A stretch of DNA of 54,017 nt. Source: Levilactobacillus tujiorum (GTDB taxonomy: Bacteria; Bacillota; Bacilli; Lactobacillales; Lactobacillaceae). How positions within the stretch are numbered: the stretch's first letter is position 1; every line of letters starts with the position of its first letter. A program made the position numbers and the translations under genes. The notes below the pieces were generated by a model. That model searched no databases. It was not told the origin of the DNA and saw only the letters and a list, made by a program, of their open reading frames with translations. The stretch lies in NCBI RefSeq assembly GCF_012641185.1, contig NZ_JAAXLK010000020.1:1-54017 (forward strand), read 5' to 3'. This document shows, piece by piece, positions 32,171-41,299 of this stretch.

Positions 32171-33423
32171 TGAAGCTGGTCCATTTTTATCAAAAAATAA
32201 CGGTGTGGATATCTAGTAAGGAAACATTTACAGTGATTTATCGGGCGCGGGCGCCATACCGCATTTTGATTGAGCATAACAAGACTTACACGTCTAAGGG
32301 TACTCCCGGTAATACTGAAATCAGTATTCACAACTTAATCAAGTCACATGCCAATTATTTTAAAAAAGGGCGTCGGGTAAGGCTAACGGCTGGCTGGTAT
32401 AATGCCGATGATACAGCCCACATCATACATCAAGTAGTAGATGATAAGATTTCAACTGTGACGCCACCAACAGAGAGCGCAGCGGATTCGGTTGTCACCT
32501 TTGACATTACGGATGGTCAAAAATACGACAATTTAAAAGCGGTCAAGGTCAAGAAATCCAAACGTGTCCGCATGCGGGCCAGCCAAAAAGATTTGGATAA
32601 GGCCATTACCGCCTACAATTCGAAAATGAATACGGCTCGGCGCAAGTGGATTGATGAACACCCACATGCCAGCAAGAAAGAAGTTACTGCAAAAAACAAG
32701 TATTATAGTGACAAAAAAAAGAGCTATGCGACCAATGCGCGGTCCGCTTATAACAAGCAGCGCAAGGAGCTTAATAACAAAAAGAAATATCAGATCAAAA
32801 AGAGCTATGAGTATCTGAGCTTTAAGAAAAACACTAAGGCCTCGACAATCGTTAAAAAGGTGGCTAAGGAATCGGGAATCAAGCTGGCTAAGGTCAACCT
32901 AAATTATGACCGCAAGTATACGAATGGTTATACAGCAAAGTCCAAACCTATGAAGGTAATAGAACAGATTGCCAGCGATAGTGATACGGATATTATCTAT
33001 CGAAACGATGCAATTTATCTGGAAAAGCTAGATTCTAAACGAAAATTAAACCTATATATTGACTACACAACGGGATTGCTGGAAGAACCGGAGTATCAGG
33101 CTGATAACGATTCAAAGGTGGCCCAATGGCAAGTAACGTTCTTGTACCGCAGCTTAGCGGTAGGGGATGTTTTTCATTTGAAGTCAAAAGCAGTTACTGG
33201 TTGGGTAATTGTTTTGAGTGGGTCAAATTCTTTTCAATCTGGTTCCGCGCCATCAACGCAAGTCATTGTTGAACTGTATTCGGAATACAAAACCAAATTG
33301 ACTAAGAAGATTAATAAGAAGAAAAAGGCTGACCGCACAGCTAAGGCTAAGGCAGATAAAAAGTCGAAAGCCGCGGCTAAGAAAAAGCGGACGGCGCGTG
33401 CTAAAAATAAAAAAAGTAAGTAG
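32170..33423 (+). CDS. Baseplate hub protein (late control D-like)
   Basis: The 417-residue protein shares the layout of gpD/gp27 hubs: an N-terminal beta domain (VIYRARAPYRILIEHNKTYT) and a later domain (FKKNTKASTIVKKVAKESGI, then KPMKVIEQIASDSDTDIIYR). Between them is a Lys-rich coiled insertion (about residues 135-205). The C-terminus is extremely basic (KKKKADRTAKAKADKKSKAA). The hub links tube to spike and baseplate wedges. Confidence 0.78.
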   Translation: MKLVHFYQKITVWISSKETFTVIYRARAPYRILIEHNKTYTSKGTPGNTEISIHNLIKSHANYFKKGRRVRLTAGWYNADDTAHIIHQVVDDKISTVTPPTESAADSVVTFDITDGQKYDNLKAVKVKKSKRVRMRASQKDLDKAITAYNSKMNTARRKWIDEHPHASKKEVTAKNKYYSDKKKSYATNARSAYNKQRKELNNKKKYQIKKSYEYLSFKKNTKASTIVKKVAKESGIKLAKVNLNYDRKYTNGYTAKSKPMKVIEQIASDSDTDIIYRNDAIYLEKLDSKRKLNLYIDYTTGLLEEPEYQADNDSKVAQWQVTFLYRSLAVGDVFHLKSKAVTGWVIVLSGSNSFQSGSAPSTQVIVELYSEYKTKLTKKINKKKKADRTAKAKADKKSKAAAKKKRTARAKNKKSK

Positions 33424-33431
33424 GTGATTCG

Positions 33432-33845
33432 ATGGTAAAAAACATTAGTAACACCAAAAAAGGCGAAAATGGACTGACAGTTCTTCTAAAACTATTTGGA
33501 ACTGACATCGCACAAGCCGTTAACGTGGCATATATTGCCAAAGTCACCAAGATTAGCCCACCAACGGTTAGCCTACAGCCTTTAGCTTTGACGGTTGGCG
33601 ATAATAAAAAAGAGGCGCTTGTCGAAAGTGTCCCAGTTATGATTCCAGCAATTAGCATTGGCGGGAAAACGCCAAAAGTTAATTTGAAAGTTGGAGATAA
33701 CGTTGGGTGCTTGGTATTAGATCATGATACGACCCATTATAACGGTCATGGGGAGTTCCGACAGATGACAAAAACACCGCATTTGGTTAATAATTCGTTA
33801 GTCATTGGTAAGATTGCAGAGGCAGGTGATTTTAGTGGCGACTGA
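33432..33845 (+). CDS. Baseplate spike protein, Gp138-like N-terminal domain
   Basis: The 137-residue protein has the OB-fold pattern of Gp138-type spikes (VNVAYIAKVTKISPPTVSLQ, VESVPVMIPA, LKVGDNVGCLVLDHD). It lies between hub and DUF2634 genes, where the membrane-puncturing spike is expected. It lacks a long beta-helical tip, so the spike is short. An ATG follows TAGGTGATTCG. Confidence 0.75.
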   Translation: MVKNISNTKKGENGLTVLLKLFGTDIAQAVNVAYIAKVTKISPPTVSLQPLALTVGDNKKEALVESVPVMIPAISIGGKTPKVNLKVGDNVGCLVLDHDTTHYNGHGEFRQMTKTPHLVNNSLVIGKIAEAGDFSGD

Positions 33846-34221
33846 TCTTTTATACGATGAGGTCACAGGAGACCTTGTCATCAACGGCGGACACCCCATT
33901 GAAATTAGTGGTGTTGAAGAACTAGCGCAGGCGGTGCGATCACTACTAACAACGCCTAAAGGAACTGCCTTGAATGAAGATGAGCTTGGAATGGATATGT
34001 CTTTTCTGGTTGGCGGCTTTGACGAAAAGATGGCAGTGGAGGCTGCGACCGAGGCCATTATGCAGGATAAGAGAATCTTAGCAGTAAATGATATAACCGT
34101 AGCACCTGATTATAAGCGAGGTGTTGCGGTTTTTAATATCGCCTATTCTTCAACTGTGGGGGATGTTGGAACTCCACAAAATACAACAGCGGAGGTGAGT
34201 TTAGATGCCGTTAACGGATAA
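33835..34221 (+). CDS. Baseplate wedge protein (DUF2634, gp25-like)
   Basis: GTG 33835 has AGGCAGGTGATTTTA upstream and overlaps the spike gene by 11 bases. The 128-residue product fits DUF2634: DLLYDEVTGDLVINGGHPIE, then ELAQAVRSLLTTPKGT and DELGMDMSFLVG. These are gp25/gpW-like wedge proteins that join the sheath to the baseplate. It overlaps the Baseplate J gene. Confidence 0.82.
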   Translation: MATDLLYDEVTGDLVINGGHPIEISGVEELAQAVRSLLTTPKGTALNEDELGMDMSFLVGGFDEKMAVEAATEAIMQDKRILAVNDITVAPDYKRGVAVFNIAYSSTVGDVGTPQNTTAEVSLDAVNG

Positions 34222-35353
34222 TGGTTGGGAAGAACTGACACTTGACCAAGCGTTGGCAAACGAGCAAACCCGCTTCAAAACATGGCTAGGTCAAGAAACG
34301 GATTTGTCACCGCATTCTCCTTGGGGAAAGCTGTGTATGAAAGAAGCACAAGATGATGTTGACGATGACCAGCAATTGGAAATGGTTTACGATTCTGGCT
34401 ATGCGTCTCAGGCAGATGGTGTTAGCTTAGACCGATTAGCTTCAAACTATGGATTACAGAGAAAACTGTCACAAGCGGCCAAAGCAACGCTACAGGTTAC
34501 GGGCACCCCAGGCTACTTGATTGAGGCGGACACCCGCTTCATGACGTCAGATGGTACAGAGTTTTTGAATGCCTATGATACCCAAATTGGGGAAGATGGA
34601 ACGACAGAGCTGCTGGTCTATTCTGATGACGAAGCTGAGTATGTCAACGTTGATGCTAATACCATCAACCAACAGGCCGAACCAGTTGAGGATATCTTTG
34701 GTGTCAACAATGCAACGGCGGCGGTCGGTGGTGCTGACCTTGAACAGGACTATGATTTTCGGAAGCGAATTTTGCCGAACGAGGTTGCTGCTGAAAACGG
34801 AACAAAGGATGGATTAAAGGTTGCAATGCTCAACGTTACGGGTGTTAGTGACGCGCAAGTTATTCGCAATCCAGATGGTGAAGTTGATAGCTATGGAAAT
34901 CCACCACATTCAATGCACATCTATGTTATGGGCGGTGACCCTGATGCAATAGCCCAAAAAATATTGGATGTTGCTGGCGGTGAAACCTTATTTGTCGGTA
35001 AGTCTCAGGGAACGGCGATTGATGACAGCGGACATCAAGTTATCGAACGATTTGACCAAGAGGAACTGGTTAACGTGAAATTTGATATTAAAATTCAATC
35101 GTCCAGTGGCATTGACGAAGATGCTGTTAAGCAATCTGTTTTAGATTATCTTGGTAGTTTGGCGATGGGGTCGCCAGTGATTATCAACAAGCTATACAGC
35201 TATCTTTATCAAATCGATGGAGTTGATTATGTTGAATCCATATCTGCTGGAACCGGGGACACCATGGGGGCGGAAAACATTATATTCAGCGACTATCAAC
35301 TCGCTAACTCAACGGATGAACTCATCACGTTGGAGGTGACGGCTAGTGCTTAA
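34205..35353 (+). CDS. Baseplate J-like protein
   Basis: The 382-residue protein is a typical Baseplate J member: DLSPHSPWGKLCMKEAQDD, an early YASQADGVSLDRLASNYGLQ, the GTPGYLIEADTRFMTSDG core, and a C-terminal SPVIINKLYSYLYQIDGVDY. It forms the wedge arms together with the DUF2634 and DUF2612 proteins. GGAGGTGAG precedes the ATG. This gene with the sheath establishes the contractile-tail lifestyle. Confidence 0.9.
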   Translation: MPLTDNGWEELTLDQALANEQTRFKTWLGQETDLSPHSPWGKLCMKEAQDDVDDDQQLEMVYDSGYASQADGVSLDRLASNYGLQRKLSQAAKATLQVTGTPGYLIEADTRFMTSDGTEFLNAYDTQIGEDGTTELLVYSDDEAEYVNVDANTINQQAEPVEDIFGVNNATAAVGGADLEQDYDFRKRILPNEVAAENGTKDGLKVAMLNVTGVSDAQVIRNPDGEVDSYGNPPHSMHIYVMGGDPDAIAQKILDVAGGETLFVGKSQGTAIDDSGHQVIERFDQEELVNVKFDIKIQSSSGIDEDAVKQSVLDYLGSLAMGSPVIINKLYSYLYQIDGVDYVESISAGTGDTMGAENIIFSDYQLANSTDELITLEVTASA

Positions 35354-36059
35354 TGACGACGACACGTTGCTTGATGGGACGACTTTTGCCGAATTTCACA
35401 AGAACTCGATGGCTACTTTTAACGATTTTCGACCAGCATATAAGGGAACCAATTTTGACAAATTGATCAAAGTCCTTGATGCTGGTCGTTTTGTACGCCG
35501 ACAAAACATGGATGAGGTTACTTCGTCTCATGCCATTGTGAATCAACATGGATTGCAACTGGATAATACAGGTGATGACTTAGGAATTCAGCGCAATGGT
35601 GCGGACGATGATACCTACAAATTTTTGTTATTGTCACGCGCAATGGTGCGCAATTCAAAAGGCACACTCAACGATCTAATTCGGATTGCTGCAAACCTAC
35701 TTGGCTGTGACCCCACCGATATTTATATGAAGCGCGACCGTGATTACAACGCAGCTGGAAAATTGGTTGGAATTCCAAATACGATTGATTTGGTGGATGT
35801 TCCATACAACAAAGTAAAAAACATGTTTCTGCTAGATCGGTTACCGGCTGAGTTAGAACGTGCGGCCATAGGCGACACACGTGTCAACTTCGTCAACTTA
35901 TCGGTTCCAATTGAGCAAAAAGCCTTTATAGGTGTTGCTGTTTCTGGATTTACAGAAATTGATATTTCTGTTCCAGCCGCAATCGAGGTTAAAACAAGTG
36001 GCAAGGTTGATGTCAATGTTGGCAACAGCGTTGGCCTAACCTATTCCATTGACATTTAG
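35346..36059 (+). CDS. Baseplate protein, DUF2612 / tail protein I-like
   Basis: The GTG start at 35346 overlaps the Baseplate J end, behind GGAGGTGACG. The 237-residue product (FDKLIKVLDAGRFVRRQNMD, GDDLGIQRNGADDDTYKFLL, KGTLNDLIRIAANLLGCDPT) matches DUF2612/tail protein I-like wedge proteins, with a beta-rich C-terminus that can hold fibres. It closes the wedge set before the fibre gene. Confidence 0.8.
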   Translation: MLNDDDTLLDGTTFAEFHKNSMATFNDFRPAYKGTNFDKLIKVLDAGRFVRRQNMDEVTSSHAIVNQHGLQLDNTGDDLGIQRNGADDDTYKFLLLSRAMVRNSKGTLNDLIRIAANLLGCDPTDIYMKRDRDYNAAGKLVGIPNTIDLVDVPYNKVKNMFLLDRLPAELERAAIGDTRVNFVNLSVPIEQKAFIGVAVSGFTEIDISVPAAIEVKTSGKVDVNVGNSVGLTYSIDI

Positions 36060-36075
36060 AGAGGAGTGATCAAAC

Positions 36076-37782
36076 TTGGAATACAATTCAAAAAGTCTAA
36101 CCCGTGAGGGCGCGACAATGCTGGCGTTAGCTGATAAAGAAGAAAAAGCGCTAATTATTGATGAAGTTATTGTTTCTGAAAAAGTTATCACAGCAGGAAC
36201 CGATATTTCAGCGTTAACTATGGCCGACTTTGCGAACCCACTAACGTACGGAATCAGCTCAAAGGTTCAATCTGACAACCAGTTTAGCGTTAAGTCAGTT
36301 ATTACCAACCATTGGCAAGACTCTGCTAATACCGATCACACGACCAACAAGGACTTCAACGTGGCGTTAGTCGGTGTGGTTGCACACATTGACAGCTTTG
36401 CCGACCAGCATGTGCTAACCGTGGCCGTAGGGAATGATCCGTTTGTTTTACCAGCATATCAAGGAACAGACGTATCGTTTGTTTTCGGTATTACACAGGC
36501 CTACTCAGCTTCACAAAATGTGACAATTAAGATGGATGGTAGTGCTTATGCACTCGCAACTGATCTTGATGATATCAAGAACTTACAAGGCTCTATAGGT
36601 ATAGCGATTGATAGCAAACTGGCTGATTACGTCAAAACGGACGATGTAAAAAGCCTTATCCCTGCCACCGTCATCGACGGTAGCAAGCCAGCGGACTTCA
36701 AGGAATCCGTCACGCTTGAAAAGGGTGCGGTAGACGGTGCTGGCAATGCCATTGCGACTGCAAAGGATGTCGCTGATGGCGACGCCACGACACTCAAGTC
36801 GGCCAAGGAATATGCGGACGCGCAGGTTGGCGACAAGGTAAAGACCGATGATACTACCAATTGGCAAAAGAGTAAAGTAACCAGTGATGATGGTACACCA
36901 TTGATTAGCTTAACTAGTGACAATCAAGACCTATCAGCCACTTTAACGAGCCTTGGATTAGGACTCCACACAGTTTACGCAAGTGGTTCAGTACAAAATA
37001 ATCCTCTTAAAGGTATGTCATCAGTTAAAGGTGTTATTGATATACAAGGTAATAATTATGGTGAAGGCTTTTTAATTGGTATAAATTCTAATTCGGTATA
37101 CGTAATGTATCACGTTTGGCTAGATGGAAGTAAAGCAAATTATACTCAAATAGCTAACGATTCAGCTGTTGTTCACAGTTCAGATATGCGTAAGCCAGCC
37201 AATCAAGTTGCCAGCATTGATGAGGTTAATGCTAAGCAGGATAAGCTAGATTACACACCCGCTAACGCCGCTAACGTGGTTGACCGCAACCCTGACACTG
37301 GGGTTGTTTCTAAACCTACTGATTTTACTAATCTCACTGTGAACGGAGGTAAATCAGTCGCTACCAGCGACGATTTGAAAAGCATTGAAGACAGTGCTTG
37401 GCATAGATTAGACTTTGGATCAGATGCTAATTTGGGTGGTGCGGTGCTCAGATCATATATCATTTATCAAATACATGATGATGAAAAGTATCTTTCTTTC
37501 TTTTACTTGGGGGTTGGTCAATCCGAAAATAAAACTTTTTCAGACAATACTACATTGATGGATTTGTCGTCGATCGTTAAGGGAATTTCAAGTATCGATT
37601 TTTCTACTCAATATACAGAAATAAGCAATAACTTTGGGCAAGCTGCTGATTTCAAAATTAGTGGAACAAAAATTATTACGTCAACAAGTAACCATTTGAT
37701 CCAGGTTAAACCTAGTTCCACAGTCAGCTTATATCCGCTTAATCATGATGATCGGAGAGTATACTACACGGAGTTAATTTAA
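36076..37782 (+). CDS. Tail fibre / receptor-binding protein
   Basis: TTG 36076 lies behind GAGAGGAGTGATC. The 568-residue protein has a conserved N-terminal anchor (LTREGATMLALADKEEKALI, typical of gpH/fibre N-termini), then a repetitive shaft with ATAKDVADGDATTLKSAKEY. The C-terminal part (about residues 300-568) has low-complexity loops. Base composition shifts in the distal part: AT-rich stretches near 36980-37160 and 37440-37700 flank a richer one, suggesting exchange of receptor-binding segments. It is the likely host-range determinant. Confidence 0.78.
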   Translation: MEYNSKSLTREGATMLALADKEEKALIIDEVIVSEKVITAGTDISALTMADFANPLTYGISSKVQSDNQFSVKSVITNHWQDSANTDHTTNKDFNVALVGVVAHIDSFADQHVLTVAVGNDPFVLPAYQGTDVSFVFGITQAYSASQNVTIKMDGSAYALATDLDDIKNLQGSIGIAIDSKLADYVKTDDVKSLIPATVIDGSKPADFKESVTLEKGAVDGAGNAIATAKDVADGDATTLKSAKEYADAQVGDKVKTDDTTNWQKSKVTSDDGTPLISLTSDNQDLSATLTSLGLGLHTVYASGSVQNNPLKGMSSVKGVIDIQGNNYGEGFLIGINSNSVYVMYHVWLDGSKANYTQIANDSAVVHSSDMRKPANQVASIDEVNAKQDKLDYTPANAANVVDRNPDTGVVSKPTDFTNLTVNGGKSVATSDDLKSIEDSAWHRLDFGSDANLGGAVLRSYIIYQIHDDEKYLSFFYLGVGQSENKTFSDNTTLMDLSSIVKGISSIDFSTQYTEISNNFGQAADFKISGTKIITSTSNHLIQVKPSSTVSLYPLNHDDRRVYYTELI

Positions 37783-37794
37783 GGAGGAAAAGAA

Positions 37795-38223
37795 ATGCCA
37801 ATTTATTACGTAAAACCAGATTCAGACAACCAGTTTCCGGATAAGGACACCACACCTGCGCTTGAGCCAGCAGATGGATTACGAGCAGTCAATATCCCGA
37901 CTACCTCGATTCAATACTTCACTCGCTACTGGTGGATGTACGCATTCAAGAGTGATGATTCGCAAGAAGTCACAGCTCCAGGGAACTTACCCAATTTGGA
38001 CATTGATTACCTGCAAGGATTGATTGACCAGCAAGGCGAACAAGCCGAAAAGCGGGACAAAACCATCGAAGGCTTGCAAACAGCATTGGGAAGCGCCACA
38101 AAGGCTCAAGTAGAAGCCCAGCAACAGTTTGTCACTACGCAAGAGCAATTTCAAAAGCAATTCGGTAGTCTTTCGCAACAAATAGTAGCTGTTCAAAAAC
38201 AGCTTGCAACTAAGGCAGAATAG
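37795..38223 (+). CDS. Fibre-associated protein with coiled-coil C-terminus
   Basis: The 142-residue protein begins MPIYYVKPDSDNQFPDKD, with an aromatic TRYWWMYAF, and ends in a long Gln-rich coiled coil (about residues 75-142: AQVEAQQQFVTTQEQFQKQF). It follows the fibre gene behind AAGGAGGAAAAG. Such proteins may be fibre chaperones or trimeric accessory fibres. No family I can name with confidence. Confidence 0.55.
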   Translation: MPIYYVKPDSDNQFPDKDTTPALEPADGLRAVNIPTTSIQYFTRYWWMYAFKSDDSQEVTAPGNLPNLDIDYLQGLIDQQGEQAEKRDKTIEGLQTALGSATKAQVEAQQQFVTTQEQFQKQFGSLSQQIVAVQKQLATKAE

Positions 38224-38234
38224 GAGGAATCATC

Positions 38235-38402
38235 ATGGAAAATAATCCATTTTCAGCACCAAGCATTGAAGACGCCAAATTGTATGCTTCATGGGGCCTA
38301 GACATTGGCTATATGGTCAATTGGTGTATCACACCGGATCAGTACAAAGAACTTACAGGCAAGGATTACACGGCACCGACGACGGATACTACTACCGCCT
38401 AG
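38235..38402 (+). CDS. xkdX: XkdX-family protein
   Basis: The 55-residue protein contains the XkdX signature: AKLYASWGLDIGYMVNWCIT, then TPDQYKELTGKDY. XkdX proteins are short, follow fibre genes in PBSX-like phages, and have unknown function. TAGGAGGAATCATC is the ribosome site. The match in motif, size and place is very good. Confidence 0.85.
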   Translation: MENNPFSAPSIEDAKLYASWGLDIGYMVNWCITPDQYKELTGKDYTAPTTDTTTA

Positions 38403-38427
38403 GTGCTTTTATTTTGGAGGCGTAAGC

Positions 38428-38859
38428 ATGCATCGTATTAAAGATGGCCCGGTTCAACGGGCCTTTTCGCATTGGAATCATTTCTGTTTTGGCTTGTTTT
38501 CAATGATAGGCGGCTTGTATATTTGGTTTCATCAGGGCTATTTAGATGATCCACGGGTGACACCACCGCCACCACCTTCACCAGCTGAGCATGCAATCTT
38601 TGCCTTTGCTGACGACTGGTGGTTTTCATTGTGGTTAATTATCTGTGGTCTCGCTATTCTGGTTGGCGTCTTTCACAACCGGCGGTTGTTACGTGATGGT
38701 GGCCTAGTCGCCCTATCACCGGCAATGGGGGCCTTATCAGTGGCTTTTATTGTCCGAGGCTTGTTTGATGTGCGGTTTAACCTAACGTGGGTGTTCGCCT
38801 TACTCATGCTGTTTTTACTAGTCGGTACGTTGATTAGGGGGGACACACATGGATATTAA
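38428..38859 (+). CDS. Membrane protein in the lysis module
   Basis: ATG 38428 follows TTGGAGGCGTAAGC and gives 143 residues; the open frame extends upstream without a ribosome site. Three to four membrane spans are likely (FCFGLFSMIGGLYIWF, WWFSLWLIICGLAILV, ALSVAFIVRGLF, VFALLMLFLLVGTLI). Position ahead of the holin suggests a role in lysis or a second holin, but no family is recognised. Confidence 0.6.
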   Translation: MHRIKDGPVQRAFSHWNHFCFGLFSMIGGLYIWFHQGYLDDPRVTPPPPPSPAEHAIFAFADDWWFSLWLIICGLAILVGVFHNRRLLRDGGLVALSPAMGALSVAFIVRGLFDVRFNLTWVFALLMLFLLVGTLIRGDTHGY

Positions 38860-39211
38860 GTCCTGGGCAGTTGCTTTAGGCGCATTGGGAACGTTCGTAA
38901 CTACTATATGGGCTGTTATTCATGGCTACCACTCTGATACACGGCAGGCTGATCGTGATCGTCAGGGCATAGAGAAGTACATTATGGAACAAGTCAAAGC
39001 CGATAACGAATTGCTTCGTAAAGAACGCGAGAGTGATCAAGCACAATTTGCGAAAGATTTGAACGAATTGAAGGCTAAGAAAGATGCCATGGAACAAGAA
39101 CTTAACCAACAGATTGCCTTGAAGGTTAGTGAGAATGAAGCTTTGCGAAAACGTAATGCCGCTTTAGAACGTGAGAATCAAGCGTACCGGGAACGGTATG
39201 GTGAACTTTAG
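38849..39211 (+). CDS. Membrane-anchored coiled-coil protein of the lysis module
   Basis: The 120-residue protein starts with one membrane span (about residues 7-25: AVALGALGTFVTTIWAVIHG) and continues as a long charged coiled coil to the end (DNELLRKERESDQAQFAKDL, then ENEALRKRNAALERENQAYR). It overlaps its upstream neighbour by 11 bases. The build resembles spanin-like or haemolysin XhlA-like lysis accessories. Exact role unknown. Confidence 0.6.
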   Translation: MDIKSWAVALGALGTFVTTIWAVIHGYHSDTRQADRDRQGIEKYIMEQVKADNELLRKERESDQAQFAKDLNELKAKKDAMEQELNQQIALKVSENEALRKRNAALERENQAYRERYGEL

Positions 39212-39222
39212 GAGGAAAAAGC

Positions 39223-39741
39223 ATGAATGAATTTACGAAGATTATTAAATTACTCAACGACACCGGTATCTTAGGTGTCTTAATTTTTGCCCTGGTTGGC
39301 TGGTTTACCCGGATCAATCCGGCATTGAAGACCAAGATTGCGGCGAATAAGTCCGCTACTCAACGCGAAGTGTTGGGACTGTTAGACACATTGGCGTTCA
39401 GCGCTGTCAACAAGGCGGCCACTAATTATGAAATGCCAGGGGAAGAAAAACGTGAGCAGGCGGTTGCTGATGTAACAGGCCAAATGAAAGTATTTGGTCA
39501 TGATAGTCTGGCACCGGCAATTATTTCAGCAGCCATCGAAAAAGCATATCAGTCGATGACAACAACAGATACGAAAGCCCAAGCAAAACAGGTTGAATAT
39601 AATGCCGCTCTGGCGGACACAGAGCAAGCGTTCGCAGATAAGCAAGCACAACTGGACAAGCAAGCTGCGACAGTACTCACTGAACCAGCACCTTTAGATG
39701 TGCCGGAAGCGCCGGCTACTACGGAGGGAGATGTGAAGTAA
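39223..39741 (+). CDS. Phage holin, LLH family
   Basis: The 172-residue protein has an N-terminal membrane span (ILGVLIFALVGWFTR) followed by a helical body (TLAFSAVNKAATNYEMPGEE, KREQAVADVTGQMK), the layout of LLH-type holins. The remainder is a coiled, Ala/Gln-rich tail. Holins form membrane lesions that release the endolysin. It overlaps the endolysin start by one base. Confidence 0.82.
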   Translation: MNEFTKIIKLLNDTGILGVLIFALVGWFTRINPALKTKIAANKSATQREVLGLLDTLAFSAVNKAATNYEMPGEEKREQAVADVTGQMKVFGHDSLAPAIISAAIEKAYQSMTTTDTKAQAKQVEYNAALADTEQAFADKQAQLDKQAATVLTEPAPLDVPEAPATTEGDVK

Positions 39742-40793
39742 TGCCGCATTATGATGTTGTGGATACGTCTAATAACAACGGAATCATGACCGTTAGCAAT
39801 TGGAGCTCAATGAAAAAATATGGGGTCAAAGCCATGATAGCTAAGTTATCCGAAGGCACGTACTTCACTGACCAAACGGCCAAGCTAAGCATTCGTAATG
39901 CGGTTGCTGCTGGCTTACACGTCAACGGCTATCACTTTGCACGGTTTACTACTGTGGCAGGAGCCAAGGCCGAAGCACAAATGGCAGCCCGGAGTGCGTT
40001 AAAGGCTGGCTTGGGCAAGAACAGTGTGATCGTACTTGATTTTGAAGCCACCAACTCTGGCTGGAATCAGAACTCTAAAATTGTTAAGGCCTGGATCAAC
40101 GAAGTTCATCGCATGGGCTATCCTAAGACAGACGTCTATACGATGGGCAGCTGGATTAATTCGGTACCATTGAACAACTCAGGCCGTGGCGGTTGGGTGG
40201 CTAACTACCCTTATAACCCGTCCGGGTTTAAGCTTTATACCGGATATAATGGCTGGCAATGGACGTCAAGCATGCACTTCCCAGGTTGTTATGGGACGTT
40301 TGATGTATCCCAAATGTACTCAAACTTCTACTATGGCACCGCAACTAAGGCAGCTAAGCCGAAAAAGGTCATCTATTACCGATACAATCCCAAGATGATC
40401 TATGCCCGGACACCGATTAATCGCTACAAGGATGTTGCCTTCAAGCACAAAGTAGACAGTTTCCCGACCGGCACAGTATTTGCGATTGCTAAAGTGGTGA
40501 CCTACGGTAAAATTACCCGGTTCCAATTAGCCAACGGGTACTATATCACGTCTAACCAAGCCAACGTCAATCGCTTATACTATTCTGTTGATGGCGGCGT
40601 CAAACGAGTAAAGTCCGTTCGCGGTACTCACCGGTACAAGGACAAAGCTCTTAAGCAAGTTGTGGACTGGCAACCAGCCGGCACTGAATTTGATGTCGCT
40701 AAGATCGTCAAGTATGGAGATACAACTCGGATTCAGTTGGCTAATGGATTATTTATTAGTGGCAACAAAAAGATTAACAAATTTGTCAAATAA
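39741..40793 (+). CDS. Endolysin, GH25 muramidase
   Basis: Residues 1-200 are a GH25 lysozyme-like domain (YDVVDTSNNNG, AMIAKLSEGTYF, YHFARF and the catalytic VIVLDFEA). Two C-terminal repeats of about 60 residues follow (VDSFPTGTVFAIAKVVTYGK and VDWQPAGTEFDVAKIVKYGD), each with a basic start and an FQLANGY/IQLANGL strand, like DUF5776 wall-binding repeats of lactobacilli. There is no signal peptide, so export depends on the holin. It degrades peptidoglycan to end the lytic cycle. Confidence 0.9.
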   Translation: MPHYDVVDTSNNNGIMTVSNWSSMKKYGVKAMIAKLSEGTYFTDQTAKLSIRNAVAAGLHVNGYHFARFTTVAGAKAEAQMAARSALKAGLGKNSVIVLDFEATNSGWNQNSKIVKAWINEVHRMGYPKTDVYTMGSWINSVPLNNSGRGGWVANYPYNPSGFKLYTGYNGWQWTSSMHFPGCYGTFDVSQMYSNFYYGTATKAAKPKKVIYYRYNPKMIYARTPINRYKDVAFKHKVDSFPTGTVFAIAKVVTYGKITRFQLANGYYITSNQANVNRLYYSVDGGVKRVKSVRGTHRYKDKALKQVVDWQPAGTEFDVAKIVKYGDTTRIQLANGLFISGNKKINKFVK

Positions 40794-40835
40794 GCGTATA
40801 GTACAAGATATACCTGTACGTTACTGATTTAGAAA

Positions 40836-40870
40836 AGGCGCTCACTCCTAACGGGGGTGGGCGCTTTTTT
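40836..40870 (+). terminator. Strong intrinsic terminator after the endolysin
   Basis: A GGCGCTCACTCC stem pairs with GGGGTGGGCGC around TAACG, followed by seven T. It ends the late phage transcript and marks the boundary with the stress operon. Confidence 0.88.
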
Positions 40871-40876
40871 TGTACA

Positions 40877-40898
40877 ATATCAATATAAATCTTGATAT
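40877..40898. promoter_or_regulatory. Perfect inverted repeat ahead of the stress operon
   Basis: ATATCAA (40877-40883) and TTGATAT (40892-40898) form a perfect 7-bp inverted repeat with an 8-base centre. It lies upstream of the GlsB-Asp23 operon and may be a regulator site. A -35-like TTGATA at 40892 overlaps it, but a well-spaced -10 is not clear. Confidence 0.45.
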
Positions 40899-41029
40899 TA
40901 CGCTGTAACTAATGGCTATGTTGTATTTGAATTTGTGGGATAATGGGCAAAATACTTGCATCATTTTTTTCTAATGTTTAAGCTTACCTTGAGAAAGGGA
41001 ATTATTAAATATCAGAAAGGAGTTTTTAT

Positions 41030-41287
41030 ATGTTTGGATGGCTATGGTCAATTATTGTTGGAGCTATTATTGGGGTTATTGCAGGAGCTATCACAAATAA
41101 AGGTGGATCAATGGGGTGGATTGCTAATATTTTAGCCGGTCTTATTGGTTCTTGGTTAGGTCAATCATTACTGGGAACTTGGGGACCATCTTTAGCAGGA
41201 ATGGCTTTAGTTCCATCAATTTTAGGTGCTATTATCTTGGTTTTGATTGTTTCAACAATCTTTGGTATGCGTGGCAAGACCAAATAA
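41030..41287 (+). CDS. glsB: GlsB/YeaQ/YmgE-family membrane protein
   Basis: The 85-residue protein is a Gly-rich triple-span membrane protein with the family pattern LWSIIVGAIIGVIAGAITNK, GSMGWIANILAGLIGSWLGQ and a last hydrophobic helix. GlsB-type proteins are induced by envelope and general stress. It is the first gene of a five-gene operon ending in two Asp23 proteins, preceded by AGAAAGGAG. Confidence 0.9.
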   Translation: MFGWLWSIIVGAIIGVIAGAITNKGGSMGWIANILAGLIGSWLGQSLLGTWGPSLAGMALVPSILGAIILVLIVSTIFGMRGKTK

Positions 41288-41299
41288 GGTGGTGATTCA

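Noticed and set aside
36076-38402. Diversity-generating retroelement acting on the fibre
   Set aside because: There is no reverse transcriptase gene and no template/variable repeat pair in the window.
38305-38427. Upstream extension of the lysis-module membrane protein
   Set aside because: The extension overlaps xkdX and lacks a ribosome site, while ATG 38428 has a clear GGAGG.
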